From assembly GCA_964459325.1 (NCBI GenBank), contig CAYWKU010000030.1, positions 1 through 42,536 on the forward strand: a stretch of 42,536 nucleotides of DNA, in the 5' to 3' direction. Made by a program: the position numbers and the translations under genes. Origin of the DNA: CAYWKU01 sp964459325 (GTDB lineage Bacteria; RBG-13-61-14; CAYWKU01). Shown piece by piece: positions 9,834-17,692 of this stretch; the stretch's first letter is position 1, and every line of letters starts with the position of its first letter. Under the pieces are notes generated by a model, which saw nothing but the letters and a program-made list of their open reading frames with translations, was not told the origin of the DNA and did no database searches.

Positions 9834-11507
9834 TTAATACCCCCTCCGCTCGGGAGGAAGCTCCCCGATGCGCACCGGCTCATAATGAAGCCGGACTTTT
9901 CCCTTGCCGTCGTAACCGGCCACGGTGTGCTTGAGCCATTGTTCATCGCTGCGCTCGGGGTAATCCTCGCGGAAGTGAGCGCCCCGGCTCTCGGAGCGGG
10001 CGAGCGCTCCCATCAATATCACCTCGGCCACGTTCAACAGGCTGCCCAGCTCCAGGTACTCGACCAATTCGATGTTGTAGACCGGGCAGGTATCTTTGAA
10101 CCGGGCCTTCTTTCTTCGCTCTTTCAATTGCCGTATTTTTTCCAGAGCTTTTTTCAACCCCTTCTCGTTCCTGAACACCCCCGCCAGATTCGTCATCGTT
10201 CCCTGAAGCTCGGCTTTTATTCCGCTCAATTTTTCCGAACCCTTTTTATTTACGACCTTTTTCAGCCCGAGTCGTTCGTCTTCGGCGTCGGCGTCTTTCA
10301 CATTGGCTTCTCCGGTCCCTCTTGCGAAGTCGGCCGCCTCCGCTCCCGCCCGCCTTCCGAAAACTATGGTCTCCATCAGGCTGTTGCCGCCGAGGCGATT
10401 GGCCCCGTGTACGCTTGCGCAAGCGCACTCGCCGGCGGCGTAAAGGCCGGGAAGGGAGGATTTTCCGTCATTGTCGGTGCGAATTCCGCCCATGGAGTAA
10501 TGCTGGCCCGGCTCCACCGGCATTGGCCGGTTCACAAGGTTCACTCCCGCAAACCTCTCGGCCAACCCCCGCACCTGAGGTATTCGTTCGGTTATTTTTT
10601 GGGCCCCGAAGTGAGTAACATCAAGGTGAACATACCCTTCTTCAAATGCTCTGCCCTCCCTGGCTTCCGTCTCGATGCAGCGGCTGACAATATCGCGAGG
10701 CGCCAGCTCCATCTTTTCCGGCGCATATTTCTCCATGAACCTTTCGCCCCGGGCGTTTTTAAGGTAGCCCCCTTCGCCCCTGACGGCCTCACTGACCAGG
10801 ATGTTGGTGCCGTGCAGGGTGGTGGGGTGGAACTGGACGAACTCCATGTCCGCAAGCTCAGCCCCCGCCCTCAGGGCCAGTGACATGCCGTCGCCGGTTA
10901 CTATCATGGAATTGGTTGTGCGGGCGTACGTGCGTCCATATCCTCCGGTGGCCGATACTACCGCCCTTGCCCGGAAAGTCACGAAAGCGCCGGTTTTCAA
11001 ATCGTAAGCCACCACTCCCACACAGCTTCCGTTTCTCACCAGAAGGGAAGAGACGAACCACTCCGGGTAAACGACCACTTTGCTTTTTATGAGCTGCTCG
11101 TACATTGCGTGAAGGAGTTTGTGGCCGGTGAGGTCGGCGGCGAAGCAGCACCTGGGGTAACTCGCTCCCCCCAGTTCCCTTTGAGCGATATTTCCGTCGG
11201 GGGTGCGGGAGAAGTTCACACCCATCCGCTCCAGCTCGGCTATATCGCGGGGAGCTTCTTCGACGAAAATCCTTATGGTGTCCTGGTCTCCGAGCCAATC
11301 GGAACCTTTCACGGTGTCGTACGTGTGAGATTCGGGGGTATCGGGCGGGTTCAGGACGGCGTTTATACCGCCCTGTGCGCCGCCGGAATGGCTGCGGGTG
11401 GGATAAACCTTGGAGATAACTCCCACCGAGACTTCTTTTGCGGCTTCGACCGCCGCCCGCATTCCTGCAAGCCCCGCTCCTATGACAAGAACGTCGTGTT
11501 CAAACAT
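9834..11507 (-). CDS. sdhA: Succinate dehydrogenase/fumarate reductase flavoprotein subunit
   Basis: 557 aa from ATG 11507, chosen because family members begin close to the EHDVLVIGAGLAG nucleotide-binding motif; a GTG at 11546 would add 13 residues and neither has a clear ribosome-binding site. It shows the FAD dinucleotide fold GAGLAG (10-15), the covalent-FAD His40 in RSHSGGAQGGI, and the active-site segments FHPTTLHGTNILVSEAVRGE and GANRLGGNSLMETIVFGRRAG. With sdhB it forms the catalytic head of complex II or a fumarate reductase. It would link acyl-CoA and TCA-type oxidation to the electron-transport chain. It follows an RDD membrane protein after 91 bases, presumably in one transcript. 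Confidence 0.95.
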   Translation of the reverse strand: MFEHDVLVIGAGLAGMRAAVEAAKEVSVGVISKVYPTRSHSGGAQGGINAVLNPPDTPESHTYDTVKGSDWLGDQDTIRIFVEEAPRDIAELERMGVNFSRTPDGNIAQRELGGASYPRCCFAADLTGHKLLHAMYEQLIKSKVVVYPEWFVSSLLVRNGSCVGVVAYDLKTGAFVTFRARAVVSATGGYGRTYARTTNSMIVTGDGMSLALRAGAELADMEFVQFHPTTLHGTNILVSEAVRGEGGYLKNARGERFMEKYAPEKMELAPRDIVSRCIETEAREGRAFEEGYVHLDVTHFGAQKITERIPQVRGLAERFAGVNLVNRPMPVEPGQHYSMGGIRTDNDGKSSLPGLYAAGECACASVHGANRLGGNSLMETIVFGRRAGAEAADFARGTGEANVKDADAEDERLGLKKVVNKKGSEKLSGIKAELQGTMTNLAGVFRNEKGLKKALEKIRQLKERRKKARFKDTCPVYNIELVEYLELGSLLNVAEVILMGALARSESRGAHFREDYPERSDEQWLKHTVAGYDGKGKVRLHYEPVRIGELPPERRGY

Positions 11508-11598
11508 TAAAAAAGGCCCCGTAAGCCATAAATAGAACAGCCTCACACGCCGTTAAACACCTAATTTTTCCGGGGAAAACGGGCTAATAAAAACAGCT

Positions 11599-12498
11599 TC
11601 ATATCCTCAATACCGGCGCCACCCTGACACCGGCCATCCTATCCTGCCATGTAACCCTGTCCTTGTTAAACCAGGCGCTCCAACAGCCGGCTCCCACAAG
11701 AATCAACCCGATAAGATAAATCATGGTGCGGGTGAAAGCCTTGGCCATGCCGGGTGGCCTGTTGAAGGAAATATCCATCGCCCGTATATCCATAACGTAA
11801 TAACCCGGAGTCTGCCCGGTGGAGAAAACGAACAGGGTAAAGTATAAGACCAGAATCACCAGCCACACCCCGAGCACCGGCCACGACAGAATTTTTAGTA
11901 TTTGCACGGAGGAGTAAGTGGTATCGTTTATCAGAAATATCGCCAGCCTTCCGGCCAGCAGAATAATTGCGCCGACCGCCAGAAGTATCATCCAGTCCAA
12001 CAACGCCGCCCAGAACCTTACTCCCAATCCCGCCCTTTCTGGAAGTGGTTTTACGTGGGTGCGCACGTATTTTTCTATCCAATCGGTGCCCAACTCGGAG
12101 CTGAAAGTGGCGCCTTCCTTCTCGTAAGGGGAAGGAGAAGTATATTCCTTTTCCGCTCTGCCTCGAGGTGGCGGCTGTTTTTCCCGGGAAGGCGGCTTTT
12201 GAGGCGATTGACGCGAGGAAGGTTCCTCGCGCACGGGCGGCTCCTCGCTAACCCCTTCCGTCAACTTCTTTTCATCGGTAAATAAAGGCCCCGGTTTTTC
12301 GTTTTGCTGTGGGGGCTGTTCCTTTTCCGACTCGGGGGGCCTCCGCTCCGGCTTTTCGTCGCCTTTTCCCGAGGTTGCCGCCATCTCCTGACTGGACTCT
12401 TCAGACCACTCCCCTTCACCCTGGGGTAGAGGATTGTGGCACTTGGGGCACTCGTTTTGGCGTTTTGTTACCAGGTAGCCGCAATTAGGGCAAATCAT
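11599..12498 (-). CDS. RDD-family membrane protein with N-terminal zinc ribbon
   Basis: 299 aa. Residues 1-25 form a zinc ribbon (CPNCG...CPKCH). A low-complexity Pro/Glu/Lys/Ser linker (about 26-135) is followed by an RDD domain (about 150-299) with three to four hydrophobic segments: WAALLDWMILLAVGAIILLAG, a second around 195-225 and a third around 265-285. It ends with the family-type VTWQDRMAGVRV. RDD proteins are poorly characterised membrane proteins, some acting as ion antiporters or transporters; no substrate can be named. It is the first gene after a strong promoter and precedes sdhA. Being an integral membrane protein beside sdhAB is suggestive, but it has no haem-ligand pattern of a complex II anchor. 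Confidence 0.85.
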   Translation of the reverse strand: MICPNCGYLVTKRQNECPKCHNPLPQGEGEWSEESSQEMAATSGKGDEKPERRPPESEKEQPPQQNEKPGPLFTDEKKLTEGVSEEPPVREEPSSRQSPQKPPSREKQPPPRGRAEKEYTSPSPYEKEGATFSSELGTDWIEKYVRTHVKPLPERAGLGVRFWAALLDWMILLAVGAIILLAGRLAIFLINDTTYSSVQILKILSWPVLGVWLVILVLYFTLFVFSTGQTPGYYVMDIRAMDISFNRPPGMAKAFTRTMIYLIGLILVGAGCWSAWFNKDRVTWQDRMAGVRVAPVLRI

Positions 12499-12518
12499 AA
12501 CGCGCCTCGTTACGCGAA

Positions 12519-12546
12519 ATTATACCACCAAACTCCGCAGGGTCAA
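12519..12546 (-). promoter_or_regulatory. Strong sigma-70-type promoter for the RDD-sdhAB-GT2 genes
   Basis: On the minus strand TTGACC (12546-12541), a 16-base spacer and a perfect TATAAT (12524-12519). The predicted start near 12512 leaves a leader of about 14 bases carrying GAGG before the ATG at 12498. Confidence 0.72.
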
Positions 12547-12567
12547 GGGGCGATAAGCCGTTGCGGC

Positions 12568-13311
12568 TCAAAACAAATTCCCCTTCAGCCGATGCGTCAA
12601 TATGGCGGCTCCCACTATGCCCGCAGTTTCCGCCCTCAAAACCGAGCTTCCCAGCCCCCAGGGCAGCCAGCCGCTTTCGGCGGCTTTTTCCGCCTCTTCC
12701 GGGGTAAAGCCGCCTTCCGGCCCGGTCATGAGTATGACAGTTTCGGGCATTTTCCCATCCGCGGCCCTTTCCCAAAGATGGTTGTCCGCCCCGTCGCCCG
12801 CTAACTTTTCCCACAAAAACACCTTCAAATCGGCATTTTTTTGTATAATTTCCTCGAAGTCACAAGGGTCTTCGACCTCCGGCACATCTTTTCTTCCCGA
12901 CTGTGCCGCGCCCGATTGAACGATTTTTCTCCACCTGGCCATTCTCTTCGCCGAATCCTTTGAAGTTCTCGCCACGCTGCGGGCCGTATGGACGGGCATG
13001 ACTCGACGAACTCCTATTTCGGCGGCTTTTTCCATCAGGGTGTCCATCCGGGGGCCTTTGATGAGACCCGGAGCCAGCCACAACTCGAACGGAGGCTCGA
13101 CAGCTTCTCCGAGTTTTTCCTCCAACTCCACCTTCGCTTCCTTCGAGCTTACCGACTCGATGCGGCCCCGATATTCACTATGGCCGTCGAAAATAATCAC
13201 GTAATCGCCGGCTTTTAAACGAAGCACTCGCCTCACCCGCTTCGCCTGCCCGGCGTCCAGACTCGTCATCGAGCGGGTTATCATGTCGGGATGCACATAA
13301 AACCGTTTCAT
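12568..13311 (-). CDS. rsmE: 16S rRNA (uracil1498-N3)-methyltransferase RsmE
   Basis: 247 aa from ATG 13311, which overlaps the prmA stop as ATGA; a longer in-frame start is possible but would extend into prmA. N-terminal PUA-like part (KRFYVHPDM...VLRLKAGDYVIIFDG), then the SPOUT methyltransferase core with LAPGLIKGPRMDTLMEKAAEIGV and the knotted SAM-binding motifs LMTGPEGGFTPEEAE and LGSSVLRAETAGIVGAAIL. It methylates U1498 of 16S rRNA near the decoding site. The prmA-rsmE pairing is widespread in bacteria and supports both calls. Confidence 0.96.
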   Translation of the reverse strand: MKRFYVHPDMITRSMTSLDAGQAKRVRRVLRLKAGDYVIIFDGHSEYRGRIESVSSKEAKVELEEKLGEAVEPPFELWLAPGLIKGPRMDTLMEKAAEIGVRRVMPVHTARSVARTSKDSAKRMARWRKIVQSGAAQSGRKDVPEVEDPCDFEEIIQKNADLKVFLWEKLAGDGADNHLWERAADGKMPETVILMTGPEGGFTPEEAEKAAESGWLPWGLGSSVLRAETAGIVGAAILTHRLKGNLF

Positions 13312-14192
13312 CTTTTTTTGAACCTCAAGGCGCACCATTGGCCGGAGCGGGATTTGCTCTCGGGACCGTCGAATCCGATGTCATACATGCGGGCCGTCAT
13401 ATCCGGAGATTGGGCGTTGAGCAGCCCGCTGAGCACCATATATCCGCTGGGAAGGGTAAGGCTGTTTAAAAACGGCGCCAACCTTTCCAATTCCTGAAGG
13501 AAAATGTTGGCGGCCACCACGTGAAATTTCTTCTTCATTTTCTCCACGGGGGTGGAAGTAAGCTTCACCACCATATTGTTATTTTTGAAGTTTTGGGCCG
13601 CCACTTCCACCGAGCGGGGGTCGTTGTCCGCTGCTGTCACCTCCCCCGCTCCTTTCGCCAGCGCCGTCATGGCCAGGATTCCGGTTCCGGTGCCCGCGTC
13701 CAGCACTTTCGGCGAATCGAATTTCTCCATGGCTTCGACCATCAGTCTTGCGCAAAGCTTCGTGGAGGGGTGCAGGCCGGTGCCGAAGGCTTCCCCGGGG
13801 TCTATCCTCAGCAGCGTTTCGCCGGGCTTTTTGACGGTCCTGCTCCATGAAGGGGCCACCCTTACCCCCTCCACCAATTTCAGGGGCCGGAACTTCCTCC
13901 GGCTCTCCAAAGCCCAGGGATAATCTTTTATCCGGGTCAGCGTTATTTTCGGAAGTTTTTCGGAGCCGGAAAGTTCCTTGATTTGGGCGAGATACGTACC
14001 CAGCCTAGCAAGCCTGCCGTTGAGAGACTCATCCTGGGGCAGGTGGGTCACGAGTGTTTTTCCGCCGCGTCGGTAGCGCTCTTCAACGGCCTGAGCTCCG
14101 ACTTCGAAAAGATAGGCCGATGCCGCTTCCTCCCAGCCCTCGGGCGGGACGACGTGAAGCTCGCACCATATTTTTTCGGGACCCTCCCGCAT
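13308..14192 (-). CDS. prmA: Ribosomal protein L11 methyltransferase PrmA
   Basis: 294 aa, ATG 14192. A class I SAM methyltransferase with motif I VLDAGTGTGILAM (about residues 160-172), the acidic-loop segment AADNDPRSVEVAAQN and the substrate-side segment VAANIFLQELERLAPFL (canonical N-P-P-F position varied). The N-terminal L11-recognition domain is recognisable (WCELHVVPPEGWEEAASAYL). IDPGEAFGTGLHPSTKLC is the diagnostic PrmA motif. It trimethylates ribosomal protein L11. The end overlaps rsmE by four bases. The gene diverges from the chelatase-like operon, sharing the 14.2-14.36 kb control region. Confidence 0.95.
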   Translation of the reverse strand: MREGPEKIWCELHVVPPEGWEEAASAYLFEVGAQAVEERYRRGGKTLVTHLPQDESLNGRLARLGTYLAQIKELSGSEKLPKITLTRIKDYPWALESRRKFRPLKLVEGVRVAPSWSRTVKKPGETLLRIDPGEAFGTGLHPSTKLCARLMVEAMEKFDSPKVLDAGTGTGILAMTALAKGAGEVTAADNDPRSVEVAAQNFKNNNMVVKLTSTPVEKMKKKFHVVAANIFLQELERLAPFLNSLTLPSGYMVLSGLLNAQSPDMTARMYDIGFDGPESKSRSGQWCALRFKKR

Positions 14193-14237
14193 ATCCTTGA
14201 AAATCCTTTTTAATTAGATATTTTTAAGCATCGAAAC

Positions 14238-14251
14238 GCGTTGCGCAACGC
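14238..14251. promoter_or_regulatory. 14-bp perfect palindrome in the prmA/chelatase divergent region
   Basis: GCGTTGC/GCAACGC is a perfect dyad 17 bases upstream of the predicted -35 box of the chelatase-like operon. A regulator site is possible; no known family site was recognised. Confidence 0.4.
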
Positions 14252-14268
14252 AACGGCCCGCAAGTGCG

Positions 14269-14297
14269 TTGACAACGGTAACATACCCCGGTAACAT
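14269..14297 (+). promoter_or_regulatory. Sigma-70-type promoter with embedded 9-bp direct repeat
   Basis: TTGACA (14269-14274), 17-base spacer and TAACAT (14292-14297), giving a start near 14304 and a leader of about 54 bases before the ATPase ATG at 14358. The spacer and -10 contain two copies of CGGTAACAT (14276-14284 and 14289-14297) at a 13-base step. This could be an activator or repressor half-site pair. Confidence 0.6.
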
Positions 14298-14357
14298 CTA
14301 AAATGCATACAATTGACTAACTTCACATCAACATTTGAAAAAGGGGAAAACAAAAGC

Positions 14358-15416
14358 ATGAGGTTGACTTATCCATTCACAGCAATAGTAGGGCAGGACC
14401 AGATGAAAATGGCTCTTATACTCAACGCCATTAACCCCCGAATAGGCGGGGTTCTGATAAGGGGAGAGAAAGGCACCGCCAAAAGCACAGCCGTCAGGGC
14501 GCTGGCCGCGCTGCTACCGGACATCGAGGTGGTGGAAGACTGCCCCTTCGGCTGTAATCCGGATGATTATGTCAAGCTTTGCACCCAGTGCAAAGAAAGG
14601 GTAGAGGGGGGAGAAGAACTGCCGAGAGCCAAAAAACGCACCAAGGTGGTGGAACTGCCCATCAACGCCACCGAAGACCGCGTAGTGGGAACGCTCGACC
14701 TGGAACACGCCCTCAAAGAGGGTGAAAAGAGATTCGAGCCGGGCGTATTGGCCCAGGCAAACCGTGGAATACTTTACGTGGATGAAGTTAACCTGCTTGA
14801 CGACCATATAGTAGATATTCTGCTGGACAGCGCCGCAATGGGCGTTAACACGGTGGAGCGGGAGGGAGTCAGTTACTCCCACCCCGCAGATTTCATACTG
14901 GTCGGCACCATGAACCCCGAGGAGGGCGAGTTGCGGCCCCAACTGCTTGACCGATTCGGCCTATGCGTTGCCATCACCGGTATCGGAGAGAAAAAGGAGC
15001 GCGTGGAGGTAGTGCGACGGTGGGGAGAATTTGAAGCCGAGCCCGAAAAATTCTCGAAAAAATGGGAAGCGGAAGAGCGGAAGCTGGCCAACAGGATTAT
15101 CACCGCATACAACCTCATGCCCAAGGTGGAAATGCCCGACCAGATTATGGAAAAAATCGCCGGCATCGCCATAGAGATAGGCGTGGACGGTCACCGGGCC
15201 GACCTGGTAATGATGAAGGCCGCATCCACCATGGGAGCCTTCAACGGCCGGACTTACGCCACCGAAGACGATGTGCTGTCCAGCGCCGAGCTTGCCCTGT
15301 ATCACAGGGTGCGCCGCAAGCCGTTCGAGGAAGTGCTGCTCGACATGGATATGGTGCAGGCGGTGATGAAAGGCCGCCCCTCGGAGCAGAAAGCTCCCTC
15401 GGGACACAGGCATTAA
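14358..15416 (+). CDS. Magnesium/cobalt chelatase I-type AAA+ ATPase (BchI/ChlI-like) with Cys motif
   Basis: 352 aa from ATG 14358 after AAGGGGAAAA; an upstream ATG at 14313 lacks a ribosome-binding site. Walker A is GEKGTAKS (36-43), Walker B is ILYVDEVNLL (138-147), and VGTMNPEEG and LRPQLLDRF carry sensor and arginine-finger functions. Between Walker A and the first insertion is C-x3-C-x8-C-x2-C (Cys62, 66, 75, 78), a likely metal-binding knuckle also present in the next gene. Such ATPases power insertion of Mg2+ or Co2+ into tetrapyrroles by a large BchH/CobN subunit; neither large subunit is present here. A general chelatase-like/MoxR-type remodelling role is the alternative. It is first in an operon, 36 bases before the fused I-D protein. 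Confidence 0.88.
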   Translation: MRLTYPFTAIVGQDQMKMALILNAINPRIGGVLIRGEKGTAKSTAVRALAALLPDIEVVEDCPFGCNPDDYVKLCTQCKERVEGGEELPRAKKRTKVVELPINATEDRVVGTLDLEHALKEGEKRFEPGVLAQANRGILYVDEVNLLDDHIVDILLDSAAMGVNTVEREGVSYSHPADFILVGTMNPEEGELRPQLLDRFGLCVAITGIGEKKERVEVVRRWGEFEAEPEKFSKKWEAEERKLANRIITAYNLMPKVEMPDQIMEKIAGIAIEIGVDGHRADLVMMKAASTMGAFNGRTYATEDDVLSSAELALYHRVRRKPFEEVLLDMDMVQAVMKGRPSEQKAPSGHRH

Positions 15417-15452
15417 CGCTATCGCATCGAGCAACCGAAGAGGATAAACACC

Positions 15453-17582
15453 ATGCCGGTTAAAGATTACAAGCCGCCGGTATTTCCGTTTACCGCACTG
15501 GTAGGACAGGATTTCCTGAAAATCGCCCTGATTGCCAACGCGGTGCATCCGGGCATTATGGGCGTGCTTATACGCGGCCAGAAGGGAACCGCCAAAAGCA
15601 CCGCAGCGCGGGCGCTGGCTGAGTTGCTGCCTCCGATAAAAGTGGTAAAGGGATGCCCTTACGGATGCGACCCCGACGCCCCTCCGTACAGGCTGTGTGA
15701 CGATTGCAGAAAAATGAAAGAGTCCGGCAAGGATATGGAAGTGGAGCACGCCAGGGCGCCCTTCGTAACCCTCCCGGTCAACGCCACCGAAGACAGCCTG
15801 GTGGGGAGCATAGACTTCGAGCACGCCATAAAATCGGGAGACAGGCGGTTTCAACCCGGCGTTCTCGCAAACGTGCACCGCGGAATATTGTACGTGGATG
15901 AGGTCAACCTGCTCGACGACCACCTGGTTGACCTGTTGCTGGATGTTGCAGCCAGCGGGATAAACATAGTGGAACGGGAAGGAGTCAGCTACACCCATCC
16001 GTCGGAGTTCATACTGGTAGGGACGATGAACCCGGAGGAAGGCGACCTGAGGCCGCAGTTTCTTGACCGCTTCGGGCTGTGCGTGCAGGTGGAATCGCTG
16101 GAGGACACCGCCCGGAGGGTGGAAGTGCTGAAAAGGCGCATGGCCTTTGAAAATAAACCCGCCGATTTTGTGAAGGAATGGAAGAGGGCGGAAGACGAGG
16201 AGCGGGAGCGCATCGCACAAGCCATGCGGCGCTATGACAGCGTCAATCTTGACCGCGAGCAGTACGATGAAATAGCCAGGATATGTGGCGAAGCGGGCGT
16301 TGCCGGACACCGGGCGGACATAATAATCGAAAGGACGGCCCGGGCCGTCGCCGCTTACATGGGCAAAACCTTCGTGGAAGAAAGGGACATCCGCCTGGCG
16401 GCATACCTGGCCCTTCCCCACAGGGCGCGCAACGCGGTTCGGGATGAAGAGCAGAGCCGGGACGAAAAGGGGCGCTCGGATGACCAGGACGACGCCGACC
16501 AGCAACCCGAAGAGCAGCGGGAAGAAGACGAGCAGGCGCAGGAAGAGGAACAGCAAATGTCCGGCGGCGGGGACGAGGAAAACGTCGAGCAGGGTGAAGG
16601 CGCGGACGCCGAGCAGGAAGCCCAGGTGCAGGCTGCGGAAAGCGACGCCGCCGAGGGGCTCAGGGACCAGCCCGATGAAGTATCCACTCCCAGCGAAGTG
16701 AGCAAAGAGGAAGTTTTCGAAATCGGGGACTTCGTACCCGTGGGAACGGGTGACTTGCGCCATCAGAAGGACAACAGGAGCAGGAGCCTGTCGGGCCGCC
16801 GACATCGTTCCCGAAGCGAGCGCAAAAGCGGCCGGTATGTAAGGGCAACCATGCAGCGCGCATCCGACGACCTGGCCCTGGACGCCACGCTGCGGGCCGC
16901 GGCGCCTTATCAGAAACGGCGCCCGAAGGGGCCTCTGTCCATTTCCATCGAACCGGGCGACATCCGGGAAAAGATCCGCGAGCGCAAAACCGCTACTCTG
17001 CTGGTGTTCGTGGTGGACGCCAGCGGCTCCATGGGAACCAAGCTTATGACCGAAACCAAGGGGGCCATCATGTACCTGCTTCTGGAGGCTTACCAGAAGC
17101 GGGACAGGGTGTGCATGGTGGCATTCAAAGGGGACGGCTCCGAGATGCTCCTGCCGCCCACCGACAGTATCGAGCTGGCCAAGAAGAAGCTGGAGGAGTT
17201 GCCCACCGGCGGCAAAACACCGCTTTGCGCGGGACTTTTGCAGGGTTACGAAGTGATTCGCTCCAGCTCGAAGCGCAACCCCGACCTGCTTCCGCTGATG
17301 GTGCTTATCACCGACGGCCGGGCTAATGTAGGCGTTGACCCCCGCAAATCCTACGAGGGAGTATTCCACCACAGGCTGTACGAGGAGTTATACGCCGTGG
17401 CCGACGCCATGCAGGCGGAGCAGCACATCCGCTCTCTGGTTATAGACGCCGAAGAAAAGCGGATGGGCGCCTTCGGAAAGGCGGAAAAGCTTGCCGAGCG
17501 GATGGGCGCCAAGTACTTGGTGCTCGACGAGATAAGGTCCGGGCACATAGCCGAAGCGGTACGCTCCGAGCTGGGCCGATAA
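15453..17582 (+). CDS. Fused chelatase ID-type protein: AAA+ domain, acidic linker, vWA domain
   Basis: 709 aa, ATG 15453. Residues 1-330 are an AAA+ ATPase paralogous to the previous gene (Walker A GQKGTAKST 42-50; Cys68, 72, 82, 85 as C-x3-C-x9-C-x2-C; YVDEVNLLDDH). A very acidic Gln/Glu/Asp linker (about 330-430) and an Arg-rich stretch (about 440-470) follow. The C-terminal von Willebrand A domain has the MIDAS DASGS (522-526), with TGGKTPL and ITDGRANVG supplying the remaining metal ligands. This is the ChlI-ChlD fusion architecture annotated as putative cobaltochelatase/Mg-chelatase. The partner would be the CobN/BchH catalytic subunit, absent from this window. The duplicated ATPase in front suggests a mixed AAA+ ring. 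Confidence 0.88.
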   Translation: MPVKDYKPPVFPFTALVGQDFLKIALIANAVHPGIMGVLIRGQKGTAKSTAARALAELLPPIKVVKGCPYGCDPDAPPYRLCDDCRKMKESGKDMEVEHARAPFVTLPVNATEDSLVGSIDFEHAIKSGDRRFQPGVLANVHRGILYVDEVNLLDDHLVDLLLDVAASGINIVEREGVSYTHPSEFILVGTMNPEEGDLRPQFLDRFGLCVQVESLEDTARRVEVLKRRMAFENKPADFVKEWKRAEDEERERIAQAMRRYDSVNLDREQYDEIARICGEAGVAGHRADIIIERTARAVAAYMGKTFVEERDIRLAAYLALPHRARNAVRDEEQSRDEKGRSDDQDDADQQPEEQREEDEQAQEEEQQMSGGGDEENVEQGEGADAEQEAQVQAAESDAAEGLRDQPDEVSTPSEVSKEEVFEIGDFVPVGTGDLRHQKDNRSRSLSGRRHRSRSERKSGRYVRATMQRASDDLALDATLRAAAPYQKRRPKGPLSISIEPGDIREKIRERKTATLLVFVVDASGSMGTKLMTETKGAIMYLLLEAYQKRDRVCMVAFKGDGSEMLLPPTDSIELAKKKLEELPTGGKTPLCAGLLQGYEVIRSSSKRNPDLLPLMVLITDGRANVGVDPRKSYEGVFHHRLYEELYAVADAMQAEQHIRSLVIDAEEKRMGAFGKAEKLAERMGAKYLVLDEIRSGHIAEAVRSELGR

Positions 17583-17595
17583 CCCGCCCTAATGC

Positions 17596-17672
17596 CGGGT
17601 ATTTTAATACGTTAAGTTGCGGGCGGAGGGCTTTGATGTTATCTCTTTCCCGTTAACGACGGGTATTTTAAT
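17596..17672. repeat. 13-bp direct repeats ahead of the receptor genes
   Basis: CGGGTATTTTAAT occurs at 17596-17608 and again at 17660-17672, 64 bases apart, in the 110-base gap between the chelatase ID gene and the first receptor. Both copies are preceded by G/C-rich sequence and followed by further A/T. The second copy ends 20 bases before the TTG start at 17693. Confidence 0.6.
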
Positions 17673-17692
17673 GCTTAATTATCGGTGATTAA

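Noticed and set aside
14313..14357. Upstream ATG start for the chelatase-type ATPase
   Set aside because: It lacks a ribosome-binding site, while ATG 14358 follows AAGGGGAAAA and starts at the family-typical RLTYPFTAIVGQ.
14358..17582. Bacteriochlorophyll synthesis from the BchI/BchD-like pair
   Set aside because: No bchH or other pigment gene is present and the BchE-like protein is a different radical SAM type by its tail; the pair alone does not indicate photosynthesis.
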